From JBMOGA01 sp049318625 (GTDB taxonomy: Bacteria; Pseudomonadota; Alphaproteobacteria; Rhizobiales; Hyphomicrobiaceae), in the NCBI GenBank assembly GCA_049318625.1, contig JBMOGA010000009.1, positions 39,286 through 103,285 on the forward strand: 64,000 nucleotides of DNA. Reading direction: 5' to 3'. The notes beneath the pieces are model-generated. The model was not told where the DNA came from, ran no database searches, and was given only the letters and a program-made list of their open reading frames with translations. Position 1 is the first letter of the stretch. Every line of letters begins with the position of its first letter. Position numbers and translations under genes: made by a program. Of this stretch, positions 32,184 through 41,602 are shown piece after piece.

Positions 32184-34772
32184 ATGTTCTTCAAGCGTAC
32201 TCGGCCGCAGACCGATGCCGGGCCGGCGACCCCGCCGGCCGCCAGTGCGGCAGCCCAGCCGCTCGCGCCTCCGCAAGGCGCCGTCGCAGTGGTGGAGCAA
32301 TCCAAGCCCCTCGACGTGAGCGAACTGCGTCGCGTGGTCGAGCCGAAATCACTCGGTTTCACAGATACTTCCGAGCTGCAGCCGGAAGAAGGCCTGATCG
32401 GCCAGGAGCGTGCGCTCAAGGCGATCCGGTTCGGCACCGCCATGCCGAGCCACGACTTCAATATTTTCGTGCTCGGCCCGCCGGCGTCGGGCAAGAGCAC
32501 GGCGGTGAAGAGCTATCTGCGCCGGGTCGCCGCCGAGCAGCCGGCCCCCTCGGACTGGGTCTACGTCAACAATTTCGAGCAGGGGAACCGGCCCCGCGCG
32601 CTGCACCTGCCGTGCGGTCGCGGTAGGGCGTTCCACAAGGGTATGATCGCGGCGATCGACGAACTGCGCAACGCCCTGCCCGCCATGTTCGAGGGCGAGG
32701 AGTATCAGGCGCGGCGCCGCGCCATCGACGAGCACTTCCGCTCGGACCAGGAGAGCCTGTTCGAGGCGCTGAACAAGAAGGCGCAGGCCCAGAACATCGC
32801 GATCCTGCGCACGCCGATGGGCTTCGCGATGGCGCCGATGCACGAGGGCAAGGTCGTCAAGCCCGAGGTGTTCAACGCGCTGCCCGAGGACATGCGCAAG
32901 GTCGTCGAGGGCAAGATCGAGCTGCTGCAGAAGGAGCTCGAGGGCATTCTCGAGCGGGTGCCGAAGTCGGAGAAGGAACGCCGGCAGAGACTGGTCGCGC
33001 TCAACGAGGAGGTCGCGGCGATCGCGGTGCGCGACGCGATGGACGACGTGAAGGCGCAGTTCGCCGACCTCGCGGATGTGAGTGCGTGGCTCGAGGCGGC
33101 CGGACTGGACCTCATCCGCAACGTCGGATTGTTCCTGGCCGGCAGCGACGAAAACGAAGTCGTCAAGCAGCCCGCAGACACCTCTCGTGACCCGCGTTTC
33201 CGGCGCTACATGGTCAACCTGATCGTCGGCAACGGGTCCGACGAAGGCTGCGCGGCGCCGATCATCGAGGAGCTGAACCCGACACTGGGCAACCTGATCG
33301 GCCGGGTCGAGCACATCTCGCAGATGGGCGCGCTGCTCACGGATTTCCTGCTGATCAAGCCGGGAGCGCTGCATCGCGCGAACGGCGGCTATCTGATGCT
33401 GGACGCGCGCAAGGTGCTGATGTCGCCGTTCGCTTGGGAGGCGCTCAAACGGGCCATCAAGTCACGCGAGATCCGCATCGAGCAGCCGGCCGAGTCGCTC
33501 GGTCTTGTATCGACGCAATCGCTCGATCCCGATCCCATTCCGCTCTCGGCCAAGGTCGTGCTGTTCGGTGATCGCGAGCTCTACTACCTGCTCGCCGCCT
33601 ACGATCCCGACTTCTCGCGGCTGTTCAAGGTGCAGGCGGACTTCGACGACACGATCGCCCGCAGCAAGGACAACGATCTGTCCTATGCCCGGCTGATCGC
33701 CTCGATCGTCAAGGAGCACGCCCTGAAGCCGATCACCGCCGACGGCGTGGCCCGCATCATCGAGGAAGGATCGCGGCTCGCGGACGACCGCGAAAAGCTT
33801 TCGATCGAGATCGGCCGTATCGCCGACCTCGTGCGCGAAGCCGATTACTGGGCGCGCGAAGCCAAGCGCGAAAAGATCACGCGGGCCGATATCAAACGGG
33901 CGGTCGAAGAGCACGTGCAGCGGGCCGACCGGCTGCGTGACCGATCGCAGGAAATGATCAGCCGCAACATCATGCTGATCGATACGGCGGGCGCCAAGGT
34001 CGGGCAGATCAACGGACTGTCGGTGCTGCAGCTCGGCGATTTCTCGTTCGGGCGGCCGAGCCGCATCACGGCGCGGGCGCGCATGGGGCAGGGCCGCGTC
34101 ACCGACATCGAGCGCGAGGTCAATCTCGGCGGGCCGCTGCACTCGAAGGGGGTGATGATCCTGTGGGGCTTCCTCGCCGGCCGTTTCGCCCAGGACGTGC
34201 CGCTGGCGCTCGCCGCCACGCTGGTGTTCGAGCAGAGCTACGGCGGGGTCGACGGCGACAGCGCGTCGTCGGCGGAGCTCTACGCTCTGCTCTCGGCGCT
34301 TTCGGAGGTGCCGATCAAGCAGGGGCTCGCGGTCACCGGCTCGGTCAACCAGTGGGGCGAGGTGCAGGCGATCGGCGGGGTCAACGAGAAGATCGAGGGG
34401 TTCTTCGACATCTGCCGAGCGCGCGGGCTCGACGGCGCCCAGGGTGTGCTGATCCCGCGCTCGAACGTTCAGCATCTGGTACTGCGCGAGGACGTGGTCG
34501 AGGCGGTGAAAGCCAAGACGTTCTCGGTCTGGGCGGTCGGCCACATCGACGAGGGCATCGAGCTGTTGACGGGCATCAAGGCGGGCGCCCGCGGCGGTGA
34601 TGGAGTGTTTGAGGCGGGCACCATCAACCGGCTGGTCGAAGACAAGCTCAGGTTGTTGGCGGAGCGGGCGCGGGCGTTTGGTCGTTCGCGCGACGACGGC
34701 GGCAACGACAAAGATTCCGGCGGCGACGGCAAGGCCGCCGGCGGCAACGACAACGGACCAGTGGTGTCATGA
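32184..34772 (+). CDS. Lon-like ATP-dependent protease (LonB/YcbZ-type, S16)
   Basis: The 862-residue protein has an AAA ATPase with Walker A LGPPASGKSTAVKSYL near residue 100, a long helical insertion (about 160-300) and a C-terminal S16 protease domain. The catalytic dyad is Ser693 (GDSASSAELYALL) and Lys736 (GGVNEKIEGFF). Their 43-residue spacing equals that of E. coli Lon. It lacks the Lon N-terminal substrate domain, so it fits the Lon-related YcbZ/LonB group. The last 40 residues are a low-complexity Gly/Asp/Asn tail. Its stop overlaps the next ATG (ATGA). ATG 32184 begins the family-like part. Confidence 0.9.
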   Translation: MFFKRTRPQTDAGPATPPAASAAAQPLAPPQGAVAVVEQSKPLDVSELRRVVEPKSLGFTDTSELQPEEGLIGQERALKAIRFGTAMPSHDFNIFVLGPPASGKSTAVKSYLRRVAAEQPAPSDWVYVNNFEQGNRPRALHLPCGRGRAFHKGMIAAIDELRNALPAMFEGEEYQARRRAIDEHFRSDQESLFEALNKKAQAQNIAILRTPMGFAMAPMHEGKVVKPEVFNALPEDMRKVVEGKIELLQKELEGILERVPKSEKERRQRLVALNEEVAAIAVRDAMDDVKAQFADLADVSAWLEAAGLDLIRNVGLFLAGSDENEVVKQPADTSRDPRFRRYMVNLIVGNGSDEGCAAPIIEELNPTLGNLIGRVEHISQMGALLTDFLLIKPGALHRANGGYLMLDARKVLMSPFAWEALKRAIKSREIRIEQPAESLGLVSTQSLDPDPIPLSAKVVLFGDRELYYLLAAYDPDFSRLFKVQADFDDTIARSKDNDLSYARLIASIVKEHALKPITADGVARIIEEGSRLADDREKLSIEIGRIADLVREADYWAREAKREKITRADIKRAVEEHVQRADRLRDRSQEMISRNIMLIDTAGAKVGQINGLSVLQLGDFSFGRPSRITARARMGQGRVTDIEREVNLGGPLHSKGVMILWGFLAGRFAQDVPLALAATLVFEQSYGGVDGDSASSAELYALLSALSEVPIKQGLAVTGSVNQWGEVQAIGGVNEKIEGFFDICRARGLDGAQGVLIPRSNVQHLVLREDVVEAVKAKTFSVWAVGHIDEGIELLTGIKAGARGGDGVFEAGTINRLVEDKLRLLAERARAFGRSRDDGGNDKDSGGDGKAAGGNDNGPVVS

Positions 34773-35647
34773 TCGTCCATGTCGCAGCTGCCGGGGAATC
34801 GCGGGGCCGGGTGGTCCTGCAACTCGGCGCGGGCGAGCCGAGTCTGGTGGCTCTGGAGGCGGCAGTCCGGGTCGCCCAGGCCTTCAACTCCGAGATCGAG
34901 AGCCTGTTCGTCGAGAGCCAGCAACTGCTGCAGATGGCGAGCTATCCGTTCGCCCGTGAGATCTCGCTGACCGGCCGGTCGAGCCGGTCGATCTGCAGCG
35001 CCGATATCGAGCGTGATCTGCGGCTGGTCTCGCAGGCGATCCATCGCAAGCTCGATGCGCTGGCCAAGGCGGCCGAGGTGCCGCTGCGCCAGAGCATCGT
35101 CCGCTCCGAGCCGATGGAGGCGATGGCGCGGGCCTGTGCGGAATGCGGCCCGTGGAACGTGCTGGCGCTCGGCCATCCGTTCGGGCCCGGATCGCCGCAG
35201 TCGCTGTCGAGCATCCTGGAGACCGTCAGCGACGTGACGGGCATCGTCATCGTCGGGCCGAAGGCGCGGCGCACCGACGGGCCGGTGATCCTGGCGATCG
35301 AGGACGGGCAGCGGCTGCCGGGGATGCTGGCGGCGGGGGAACGCCTCGCGCCGCTATGTGCGGCGGCCGGCACGCCGGGCGAGATCGTCCTTTTGCTGAT
35401 CGAATCCGACCTCGACCAGCTCGCGATGCTGGACCAGCAGGTGCGGCTCGTCGCCGGCGATCGCGAGAACATCCGCATCGTTCCGCTCGACGTGCGCCAT
35501 GGCGCGGAGTCGGTGGTCGCCGAGGTATTGCGCCGTCTCGGCGGCGGCTTCGTGATCGCCGCGCTCGGCGGGCTGGTGGTGCCGGGCGAGAGCGATCTGA
35601 GGCCGCTGGCGGCTGCGCTGGAGTGCCCGTTGTTCCTGGTCCGCTGA
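34769..35647 (+). CDS. Hypothetical USP-like protein co-translated with Lon-like protease
   Basis: The 292-residue protein looks like two tandem alpha/beta domains of the universal-stress-protein kind: VVLQLGAGEPSLVALEAAVR then RACAECGPWNVLALGHPFG, and PVILAIEDGQRLPGMLAAGE then GGGFVIAALGGLV. The G-2x-G-9x-G(S/T) ATP motif of many USPs is not evident. It overlaps the Lon-like stop by four bases, which suggests joint expression, perhaps as an adaptor or regulator. No function is known to me. No signal peptide is seen. Confidence 0.65.
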   Translation: MIVHVAAAGESRGRVVLQLGAGEPSLVALEAAVRVAQAFNSEIESLFVESQQLLQMASYPFAREISLTGRSSRSICSADIERDLRLVSQAIHRKLDALAKAAEVPLRQSIVRSEPMEAMARACAECGPWNVLALGHPFGPGSPQSLSSILETVSDVTGIVIVGPKARRTDGPVILAIEDGQRLPGMLAAGERLAPLCAAAGTPGEIVLLLIESDLDQLAMLDQQVRLVAGDRENIRIVPLDVRHGAESVVAEVLRRLGGGFVIAALGGLVVPGESDLRPLAAALECPLFLVR

Positions 35648-35672
35648 GGGGCGGCACGGCAGCGGCTTTCGC

Positions 35673-35690
35673 CTGTCTGACGTCTGTCAT
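35673..35690 (+). promoter_or_regulatory. PHO box upstream of phoR
   Basis: CTGTCTG (35673-35679), a 4-base spacer and CTGTCAT (35684-35690) match the rhizobial PhoB consensus of two CTGTCAT repeats on an 11-bp period, with 12 of 14 bases agreeing. It lies 96 bases before the phoR start codon, so PhoB probably drives phoR and the whole pst-phoUB operon when phosphate is short. Confidence 0.75.
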
Positions 35691-35786
35691 AGTGTTCCGC
35701 GAGAACAGGGCTCCCTCCCAAAGCGTCGAGTCGAGCCGTTCAGCGGCCGCGACCGCGCTCATCCCTGCGGACGAGGAGTGCATCTG

Positions 35787-37220
35787 GTGACCGCCGTGGC
35801 CGACCGATTGTCCAAGTTTCTCACCGGCCTCAGGCTCAAGCTGCCGGCGGTCGAAACGGCGGCCGTGCGCCTGCTGGGCGACCGGCTGCGCCGGCGGCGG
35901 GTGCCACTCGCCGTGGTGGTCGGTCTGATCGGCGCGTTGTGGCTCGGCGGGCAGGTCAGCCTGCTCGCGCTGATCGTCCTCGGTGGCGGCGCGCTGGCCG
36001 CCGCGGCGCTGCTTTCGCCGCGGCCGAACGCGTGGAGCGGGGAGCCCAGTGCCTTCGCCCCGGATCCCGTGGTCGAGGAGGCGGCGGCGCGGCCGGCGGG
36101 CCCCGGCGGGCCGACGCCGGCCGAGATCGCCCAGCAGGTCTGGCGGACCGCGGTGGAGGCCTTTCCCGAGCCTGTCCTTCTGGTCGACGGCACGGGGCTG
36201 CTGATGCGGGCCAATGCGGCCGTGGCGGACATCTTTCCGAAGGCGGCGGCGGGTGTGCCCGTCAGCTCGGTCACCCGTAATCCGGAGCTGTTGGAAGCCA
36301 TCGAGGAGGCGCGCCGCAACGGCCGGCGGCTGATCGTGGCGCTGCACGACCGGGTGCCGATCCGGCGCAAGCTGCTGGCCGTGGTGACACCGCTCGCCGG
36401 TGGCGGGGAGCCGTCCGACGCATCCGTCATCGTGGTCATTCGCGACATATCGGAAGAGGAGCGGCTGGCCCAGATGCGGGCGGACTTCATCGCCAATGCC
36501 AGCCACGAGCTGCGGACACCGTTGGCCTCGCTGCGCGGGTTCGTCGAGACGCTGCAGGGACCGGCGCGCAACGACGAGAAGGCGCGCGAGCGCTTCCTCG
36601 ACATCATGGCGGGGCAGGCGGCCTTGATGACGCGGCTGATCGACGACCTGCTGTCGCTCAGCCGGATCGAGATGCGTGCCCACGTGCAGCCGCGGGGCGA
36701 GGTCGAGCTCAACGAAGTCGCCGGGTTCGTCGCGCAGTCGCTGGAGCCCGTCGCCAAAGGTCTCGGCGCCACCATCCATCTCGAGGCCGGCGCGCCGCCG
36801 ATGCTGGTGCGTGGCGACCGCGACGAACTCGTCCAAGTGGTCACCAATCTCGTCCACAACGCCATCAAGTACGGCAAGGAGGGCGGTCGCGTCGTCATCC
36901 GCAGCGGCGACGAGCCGGGCCAAGGCATCGGCCGGTCGCAGGTCAACCTGTCGATATCGGACGACGGCCCGGGGATCGCGCCGGAGCACCTGCCGCGGCT
37001 CACCGAGCGGTTCTACCGGGTGAACGCGGCGGTCAGCCGCGAAAAGGGCGGCACCGGCCTCGGGCTCGCCATCGTGAAGAACATCGTCAACCGCCACCGC
37101 GGCGAGCTTCGTATCGAATCCGAAGTGGGCAAGGGTTCGACCTTCACGGTCGTGCTGGATCGCCTCAAGGCGCCAGTGCGCGGCGGTCATATTTCTAGTT
37201 CGTCCATCAATATCAATTGA
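35787..37220 (+). CDS. phoR: Phosphate regulon sensor histidine kinase
   Basis: The 477-residue inner-membrane kinase has two hydrophobic N-terminal segments (about 39-70), a linker with a PAS domain (about 120-220) and a transmitter. Phosphorylated His240 is in FIANASHELRTPLASLRGF, the N box is NLVHNAIKYGK, and the ATP lid has DDGPGIAPEHL and GGTGLGLAIVKN. GTG 35787 is chosen because GAGGAG lies 8 bases upstream; the GTG at 35778 overlaps that site. It should phosphorylate PhoB, encoded last in the same gene string, and is controlled by PstSCAB and PhoU. Confidence 0.93.
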   Translation: MTAVADRLSKFLTGLRLKLPAVETAAVRLLGDRLRRRRVPLAVVVGLIGALWLGGQVSLLALIVLGGGALAAAALLSPRPNAWSGEPSAFAPDPVVEEAAARPAGPGGPTPAEIAQQVWRTAVEAFPEPVLLVDGTGLLMRANAAVADIFPKAAAGVPVSSVTRNPELLEAIEEARRNGRRLIVALHDRVPIRRKLLAVVTPLAGGGEPSDASVIVVIRDISEEERLAQMRADFIANASHELRTPLASLRGFVETLQGPARNDEKARERFLDIMAGQAALMTRLIDDLLSLSRIEMRAHVQPRGEVELNEVAGFVAQSLEPVAKGLGATIHLEAGAPPMLVRGDRDELVQVVTNLVHNAIKYGKEGGRVVIRSGDEPGQGIGRSQVNLSISDDGPGIAPEHLPRLTERFYRVNAAVSREKGGTGLGLAIVKNIVNRHRGELRIESEVGKGSTFTVVLDRLKAPVRGGHISSSSININ

Positions 37221-37338
37221 TTAACTTGTCACACAATCATTGCGCCCATAGCGTAGAGCCTGGGGGTGGCGCGATCGGCGCCGGCGCGGCGGTGGCAAGA
37301 GGGTCGACTGCTGCGTGACCCAGTAAGGGAGACTTACA

Positions 37339-38394
37339 GTGAAAACCAAACTCGTAGCCTTCACGGCAGTGGTTGCTGCCGCGGGAGCGTTCGCCTTCGC
37401 TGACGCCGCTTCGGCTCGCGACCAGATCCGCATCGTCGGCTCCTCGACGGTTTATCCGTTCACCACCGCTGTCGCCGAGCAGTTCGGCAAGTCGGGTGGC
37501 GGCAAGACGCCGGTTGTCGAGTCGACCGGTACGGGCGGTGGCATGAAGCTGTTCTGCGCCGGTGTCGGCGTCGGCCATCCGGATCTGACCAATGCCTCGC
37601 GCGCCATGAAGAAGGGCGAGTTCGAGGATTGCCAGAAGAACGGCGTCAAGGACATCGTCGAGATCAAGGTCGGCATCGACGGCCTCACCATCGCTCAGTC
37701 GAAGACGGGTCCCGGCATCAAGCTGACGCTCGAGCAGGTCTTCCTGGCGCTCGGCGAGCAGGTTCCCGGCAAAGACGGCAAGCTCGTCGCCAACCCCTAC
37801 AAGAACTGGTCGGACATCGACCCGTCGCTGCCGAACGTCAAGATCGAGGTTCTCGGTCCGCCGCCGACCTCGGGCACGCGCGACTCGTTCCACGAGCTGT
37901 TCATGGAAGTCGGCGCCAAGGCGTCGGCCGCTCTCAAGGACATGCAGAAGGCTGATGCCAAGGGCTTCGAGAAGCTCTGGAAGTCGATCCGCAAGGACGG
38001 CGCTTACGTCGAAGCTGGCGAGAACGACAACGTGATCGTCCAGAAGCTCGAAGCCAACAAGAACGCGTTCGGCATCTTTGGCTATTCGTTCCTCGAAGAG
38101 AACCTGGCCAAGCTGCGTGGCGTCTCCATCGACGGCGTCGCCCCGGAGTACGACCTCATCGCCGGCGGCAAGTACAAGGGTTCGCGCCCGCTGTTCGTCT
38201 ACCTGAAGAAGCAGCACGTCGGCGTGATCCCCGGCATCGAGAAGTTCGCCGCCGAGTACGTCTCCGACAAGGCCATGTCGAAGGACGGCTATCTGGCGCG
38301 CAAGGGCCTCGTGGCCCTGCCGAAGGCCGAGGCCGACGCCGTCCGGAAGGCGGTTCTCGCGCTGACGCCTCTCACCGCCGACAAGGTGAACTAA
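37339..38394 (+). CDS. pstS: Phosphate ABC transporter, periplasmic binding protein
   Basis: The 351-residue lipid-free binding protein has a signal peptide (LVAFTAVVAAAGAFAFADAASA) and the phosphate-binding residues in IRIVGSSTVYPFT, STGTGGGMKLFCAGVGVGHP and PPPTSGTRDSFHEL. It captures phosphate in the periplasm for PstCA. Start codon GTG 37339 follows AAGGGAGA. A 118-base region before it contains TTGTCAC but no convincing second half-site, so phoR read-through from the upstream PHO box seems the main supply. A strong hairpin follows the gene. Confidence 0.96.
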   Translation: MKTKLVAFTAVVAAAGAFAFADAASARDQIRIVGSSTVYPFTTAVAEQFGKSGGGKTPVVESTGTGGGMKLFCAGVGVGHPDLTNASRAMKKGEFEDCQKNGVKDIVEIKVGIDGLTIAQSKTGPGIKLTLEQVFLALGEQVPGKDGKLVANPYKNWSDIDPSLPNVKIEVLGPPPTSGTRDSFHELFMEVGAKASAALKDMQKADAKGFEKLWKSIRKDGAYVEAGENDNVIVQKLEANKNAFGIFGYSFLEENLAKLRGVSIDGVAPEYDLIAGGKYKGSRPLFVYLKKQHVGVIPGIEKFAAEYVSDKAMSKDGYLARKGLVALPKAEADAVRKAVLALTPLTADKVN

Positions 38395-38406
38395 CCTGCG
38401 ATCGAT

Positions 38407-38432
38407 CCAGGCGCCCCACGCGGGGCGCCTGG
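38407..38432 (+). terminator. Hairpin between pstS and pstC
   Basis: An 11-bp perfect stem with a 4-nt loop (38407-38417 and 38422-38432) lacks a T run. Such hairpins after binding-protein genes usually stabilise the 3' end and reduce read-through, so PstS is made in excess over the membrane subunits. Confidence 0.7.
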
Positions 38433-38471
38433 TCCGTTTCAACGTAACGTCGCCAAGTGTTGGGAACGTCC

Positions 38472-39866
38472 ATGTCGGCCTTGTATTTCTTGACGCTCGC
38501 CGTGTTGGTCGTCGCGGCCTATGTGCTTGCGACGTCGCGTGCGAAGGCGATTTCCGCCACCGCCGGCTCGACGCGGCTGCACTCGTTGCCGAGCTACCAC
38601 GGCATGTATGCCGCGGCTCTCGTGCTGATACCGATGCTGCTGATCTACATGGTGTCCAACCCGCTTTTCAGCCGCATGGCCGAAACCCTGGCGATCGGCG
38701 TGTTCCCGCCCGAGGTTGCCAATGACGAGCTGCGGCGCGGCACCTTGCTGCGCGACATCAAGAACGTCGTCCTGGGTCAACACAGCGGTGACGTCGGCCC
38801 GCAGCTGAAGTCGGCCGTCGATGTCTACAAGGGCTGGCTCGACTTCGGCAGCCTGGCGACTCTGGTGGGCGGCGGACTGTTCGGTCTTGCGGCCATCGCG
38901 TTCGCGCGCGGCCGTGTTTCGACCCATTTCCGTGCCCGCAACAATTTCGAGCGGATCGTCAAGATCGTGCTCATCGTTTGCGCCGCGATCGCCATTCTGA
39001 CGACCGTCGGCATCGTCTTCTCGGTGCTCTACGAGACCGCTCGGTTCTTCTTCGACACCTCGCTCAAGGGCCGGCCGACCGTCAGCGAATTCCTGTTCGG
39101 CACGGAATGGAACCCGCAGGCCGCGTTGCGTGCCGACCAGGGTGATATCAAGACCGCTTTCGGCTTCGTTCCTCTTCTGTCGGGTACGCTGCTGATCACC
39201 TTCATCGCCATCATCGTGGCGGGTCCGTTGGGTCTGTTCTCGGCCATCTACCTGTCCGAGTACGCCTCCAAGCGGGTACGCTCGATCGCCAAGCCGATGC
39301 TGGAGATCCTGGCGGGCATACCGACGGTCGTGCTCGGCTTCTTCGCCGCGTTGACGGTCGCGCCGATGATCCGGGGCTGGGGCGAGTATTTCGGGCTCGA
39401 CGTGGCGTCGGAAAGCGCGCTGGCTGCGGGTCTGGTGATGGGCATGATGATCATCCCGTTCGTGTCGTCGCTGTCCGACGACATCATCAATGCCGTGCCT
39501 CAGTCGTTGCGCGACGGCGCGTATGCGCTGGGGGCCACCAAATCGGAAACCATCCGCAACGTGATCCTGCCGGCGGCGCTGCCGGGCATCGTGTCCGCAT
39601 TCATGCTGGCGATCAGCCGCGCTATCGGCGAGACCATGATCGTGGTGATGGCCGCGGGTCTGGCCGCCAATCTTACGATCAATCCTCTGGAAGCGGTCAC
39701 CACCATCACCGTCCAGATCAAGACCATTCTGGTCGGGGACCAGGAATTCGACAGCGCCAAGACGTTGGCGGCCTTCGCCCTCGGCTTCGTTCTGTTCTTC
39801 GTCACGCTCATGTTGAACGTGATCGCCCTCCAAGTCGTGCGCAGGTATCGAGAGCAGTATGACTGA
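38472..39866 (+). CDS. pstC: Phosphate ABC transporter permease PstC
   Basis: The 464-residue permease is longer than E. coli PstC (about 319), as usual in alphaproteobacteria, due to an N-terminal region with additional membrane segments (about 1-70 and 125-145). The core transport domain (about 235-460) has the EAA-type loop in ALGATKSETIRNVILPAALP and six membrane segments. ATG 38472 is used; the TTG five codons earlier is less likely. Its last 8 bases overlap pstA. Confidence 0.94.
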   Translation: MSALYFLTLAVLVVAAYVLATSRAKAISATAGSTRLHSLPSYHGMYAAALVLIPMLLIYMVSNPLFSRMAETLAIGVFPPEVANDELRRGTLLRDIKNVVLGQHSGDVGPQLKSAVDVYKGWLDFGSLATLVGGGLFGLAAIAFARGRVSTHFRARNNFERIVKIVLIVCAAIAILTTVGIVFSVLYETARFFFDTSLKGRPTVSEFLFGTEWNPQAALRADQGDIKTAFGFVPLLSGTLLITFIAIIVAGPLGLFSAIYLSEYASKRVRSIAKPMLEILAGIPTVVLGFFAALTVAPMIRGWGEYFGLDVASESALAAGLVMGMMIIPFVSSLSDDIINAVPQSLRDGAYALGATKSETIRNVILPAALPGIVSAFMLAISRAIGETMIVVMAAGLAANLTINPLEAVTTITVQIKTILVGDQEFDSAKTLAAFALGFVLFFVTLMLNVIALQVVRRYREQYD

Positions 39867-41592
39867 TACAGCCATCCCCTCCAATCCGATGCCGATGCGG
39901 CGTCTGGATTTCGCATCGAGCGAGGCTCGCGCCCGCATCAAGGCCCGCTACAGGGCGGAGGCTCGGTTCCGTGCGTACGGAATCGCGGCTCTGCTGGTCA
40001 CCCTGGTTTTCGTGGTCGCTCTGGTCACGAATATCCTGGTCACGGGGGCGCCCTCGTTCCGTGAGCACTCCCTGGTGCTGGACGTGGCCGTGCCGGCGGA
40101 TCTGGCCGGTCCGGCCGGTTCGCGGGATGCCGCCGCGATCAAAGGGGCCGACTATTTCCCGTTGACGCGCGACGCGCTGAAGACGGCCATTCCCGGCATC
40201 GAAAGCCGGAGCGGCGAGCGGATCCTGACGCGCTTGGTGAGCACCGGCGCGACCAACGATCTGCGCGACAAGCTGTTGGCGGATCCGTCGCTGATCGGCA
40301 CGACGGTCAAGGTTCCGCTGCTGCTGTCCGACGACGCGGACCTGTACTTCAAGGGTGCGGGAACGAGCATCGTCAAGCGGGCCGCGCGCGGCGTCGCCAC
40401 GCCGAGCGGCGTTACCGGAGAAATCACGGTACTGTCGTCCGCCAACGACTTCGCCACCGAGTTCGTGCTCATCAAGCAGGGCCTTGCCGCACGTGCGACA
40501 GAGCTGAGGGCCGATGCCGCCCGTGTTGAGCGTCGGTCGGGCGGCCCGTCGGCCCGTTCGAAGGCACTGCGGGACGAGGCCGCGGCGCTGCAGGCGCGCT
40601 TCGATCGTCCGAAGGGCGACGAGGAACTCGACAGCAAGCTGCCGAGCGTGCTGGTGGAGATCAACGGCGGCCTCGTGAAGGCGACCAAGATCACCGACAT
40701 CGGCTTGACCGGCGAGGTTCTGCTGCCGCTGAAGAGCGATGCGGAAGCGCAGCCCGGTTCCTGGCGCGTCGTTTCCTACACGACACCCGAGAGCAATCGT
40801 AAGGTGACGGACCAGGAGGTCGCTTTCCTCGAGCGCTTTCGCGAAATGGGCGCCGTTCAGAGCGGCTTCAACTGGCGCTTCTTCACGGCTGGTGACAGCC
40901 GCGAGCCGGAACTCGCCGGCATCCGGGGCGCCTTGACGGGCACCATCCTGACGTTGCTGGTGACCCTGGTGCTCTGCCTGCCGATCGGTGTTCTGGCGGC
41001 TGTGTATCTCGAAGAGTTCGCCGACAAGAACTGGTTCACCGACATTCTCGAAGTGAACATCAACAATCTGGCGGCCGTGCCGTCGATCGTGTTCGGTCTA
41101 CTCGGACTGGCGGTGTTCCTGAACTTCTTCAACATGCCGCGATCGGCACCGCTCGTGGGCGGTCTGGTGCTGGCGCTGCTGGTGCTGCCGACCATCATCA
41201 TCGCCTCGCGGGCGGCGATCAAGGCGGTGCCGCCGTCGATCAAGGAAGCGGCTTTGGGTGTCGGCGCCTCGCACCAGCAGGCGGTGTTCCACCACGTCGT
41301 TCCGCTGGCGATGCCGGGTATCATGACCGGGACGATCATCGGCATGGCCCACGCCCTCGGTGAGACCGCGCCTTTGCTGATGATCGGCATGGTCGCCTTC
41401 ATCGTCGACGTGCCTTCGGCCATCACCGACTCGGCGACGGTGTTGCCGGTTCAGATCTATCTCTGGTCCGATCTCCCCGAGCCGGCCTTCCAGGCAAGGA
41501 CCGCAGGGGCGATCGTCGTGCTGCTCGGGTTCCTGTTCGTCATGAACGGAGCGGCGATCTGGTTGCGCACGCGGTTCGAGCGTCGCTGGTAG
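39859..41592 (+). CDS. pstA: Phosphate ABC transporter permease PstA, with very long extra domain
   Basis: The 577-residue permease is far longer than E. coli PstA (about 296). A DUF3333-like N-terminal part holds TM1 (about 41-62). About 290 residues of periplasmic sequence follow, including a charged helical stretch near residues 210-260 (ATELRADAARVERRSGG). The usual transport domain starts near residue 353 with GALTGTILTLLVTLVLCLP and has the EAA loop AALGVGASHQQAVFHHVVPL. It overlaps pstC by 8 bases, so the two are translationally coupled. Confidence 0.93.
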   Translation: MTDTAIPSNPMPMRRLDFASSEARARIKARYRAEARFRAYGIAALLVTLVFVVALVTNILVTGAPSFREHSLVLDVAVPADLAGPAGSRDAAAIKGADYFPLTRDALKTAIPGIESRSGERILTRLVSTGATNDLRDKLLADPSLIGTTVKVPLLLSDDADLYFKGAGTSIVKRAARGVATPSGVTGEITVLSSANDFATEFVLIKQGLAARATELRADAARVERRSGGPSARSKALRDEAAALQARFDRPKGDEELDSKLPSVLVEINGGLVKATKITDIGLTGEVLLPLKSDAEAQPGSWRVVSYTTPESNRKVTDQEVAFLERFREMGAVQSGFNWRFFTAGDSREPELAGIRGALTGTILTLLVTLVLCLPIGVLAAVYLEEFADKNWFTDILEVNINNLAAVPSIVFGLLGLAVFLNFFNMPRSAPLVGGLVLALLVLPTIIIASRAAIKAVPPSIKEAALGVGASHQQAVFHHVVPLAMPGIMTGTIIGMAHALGETAPLLMIGMVAFIVDVPSAITDSATVLPVQIYLWSDLPEPAFQARTAGAIVVLLGFLFVMNGAAIWLRTRFERRW

Positions 41593-41602
41593 AATTCCAC
41601 TT

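Noticed and set aside
37221..37338. PHO box directly before pstS
   Set aside because: TTGTCAC is present, but the expected second half-site 11 bases away is poor on both sides. The box before phoR is much better.
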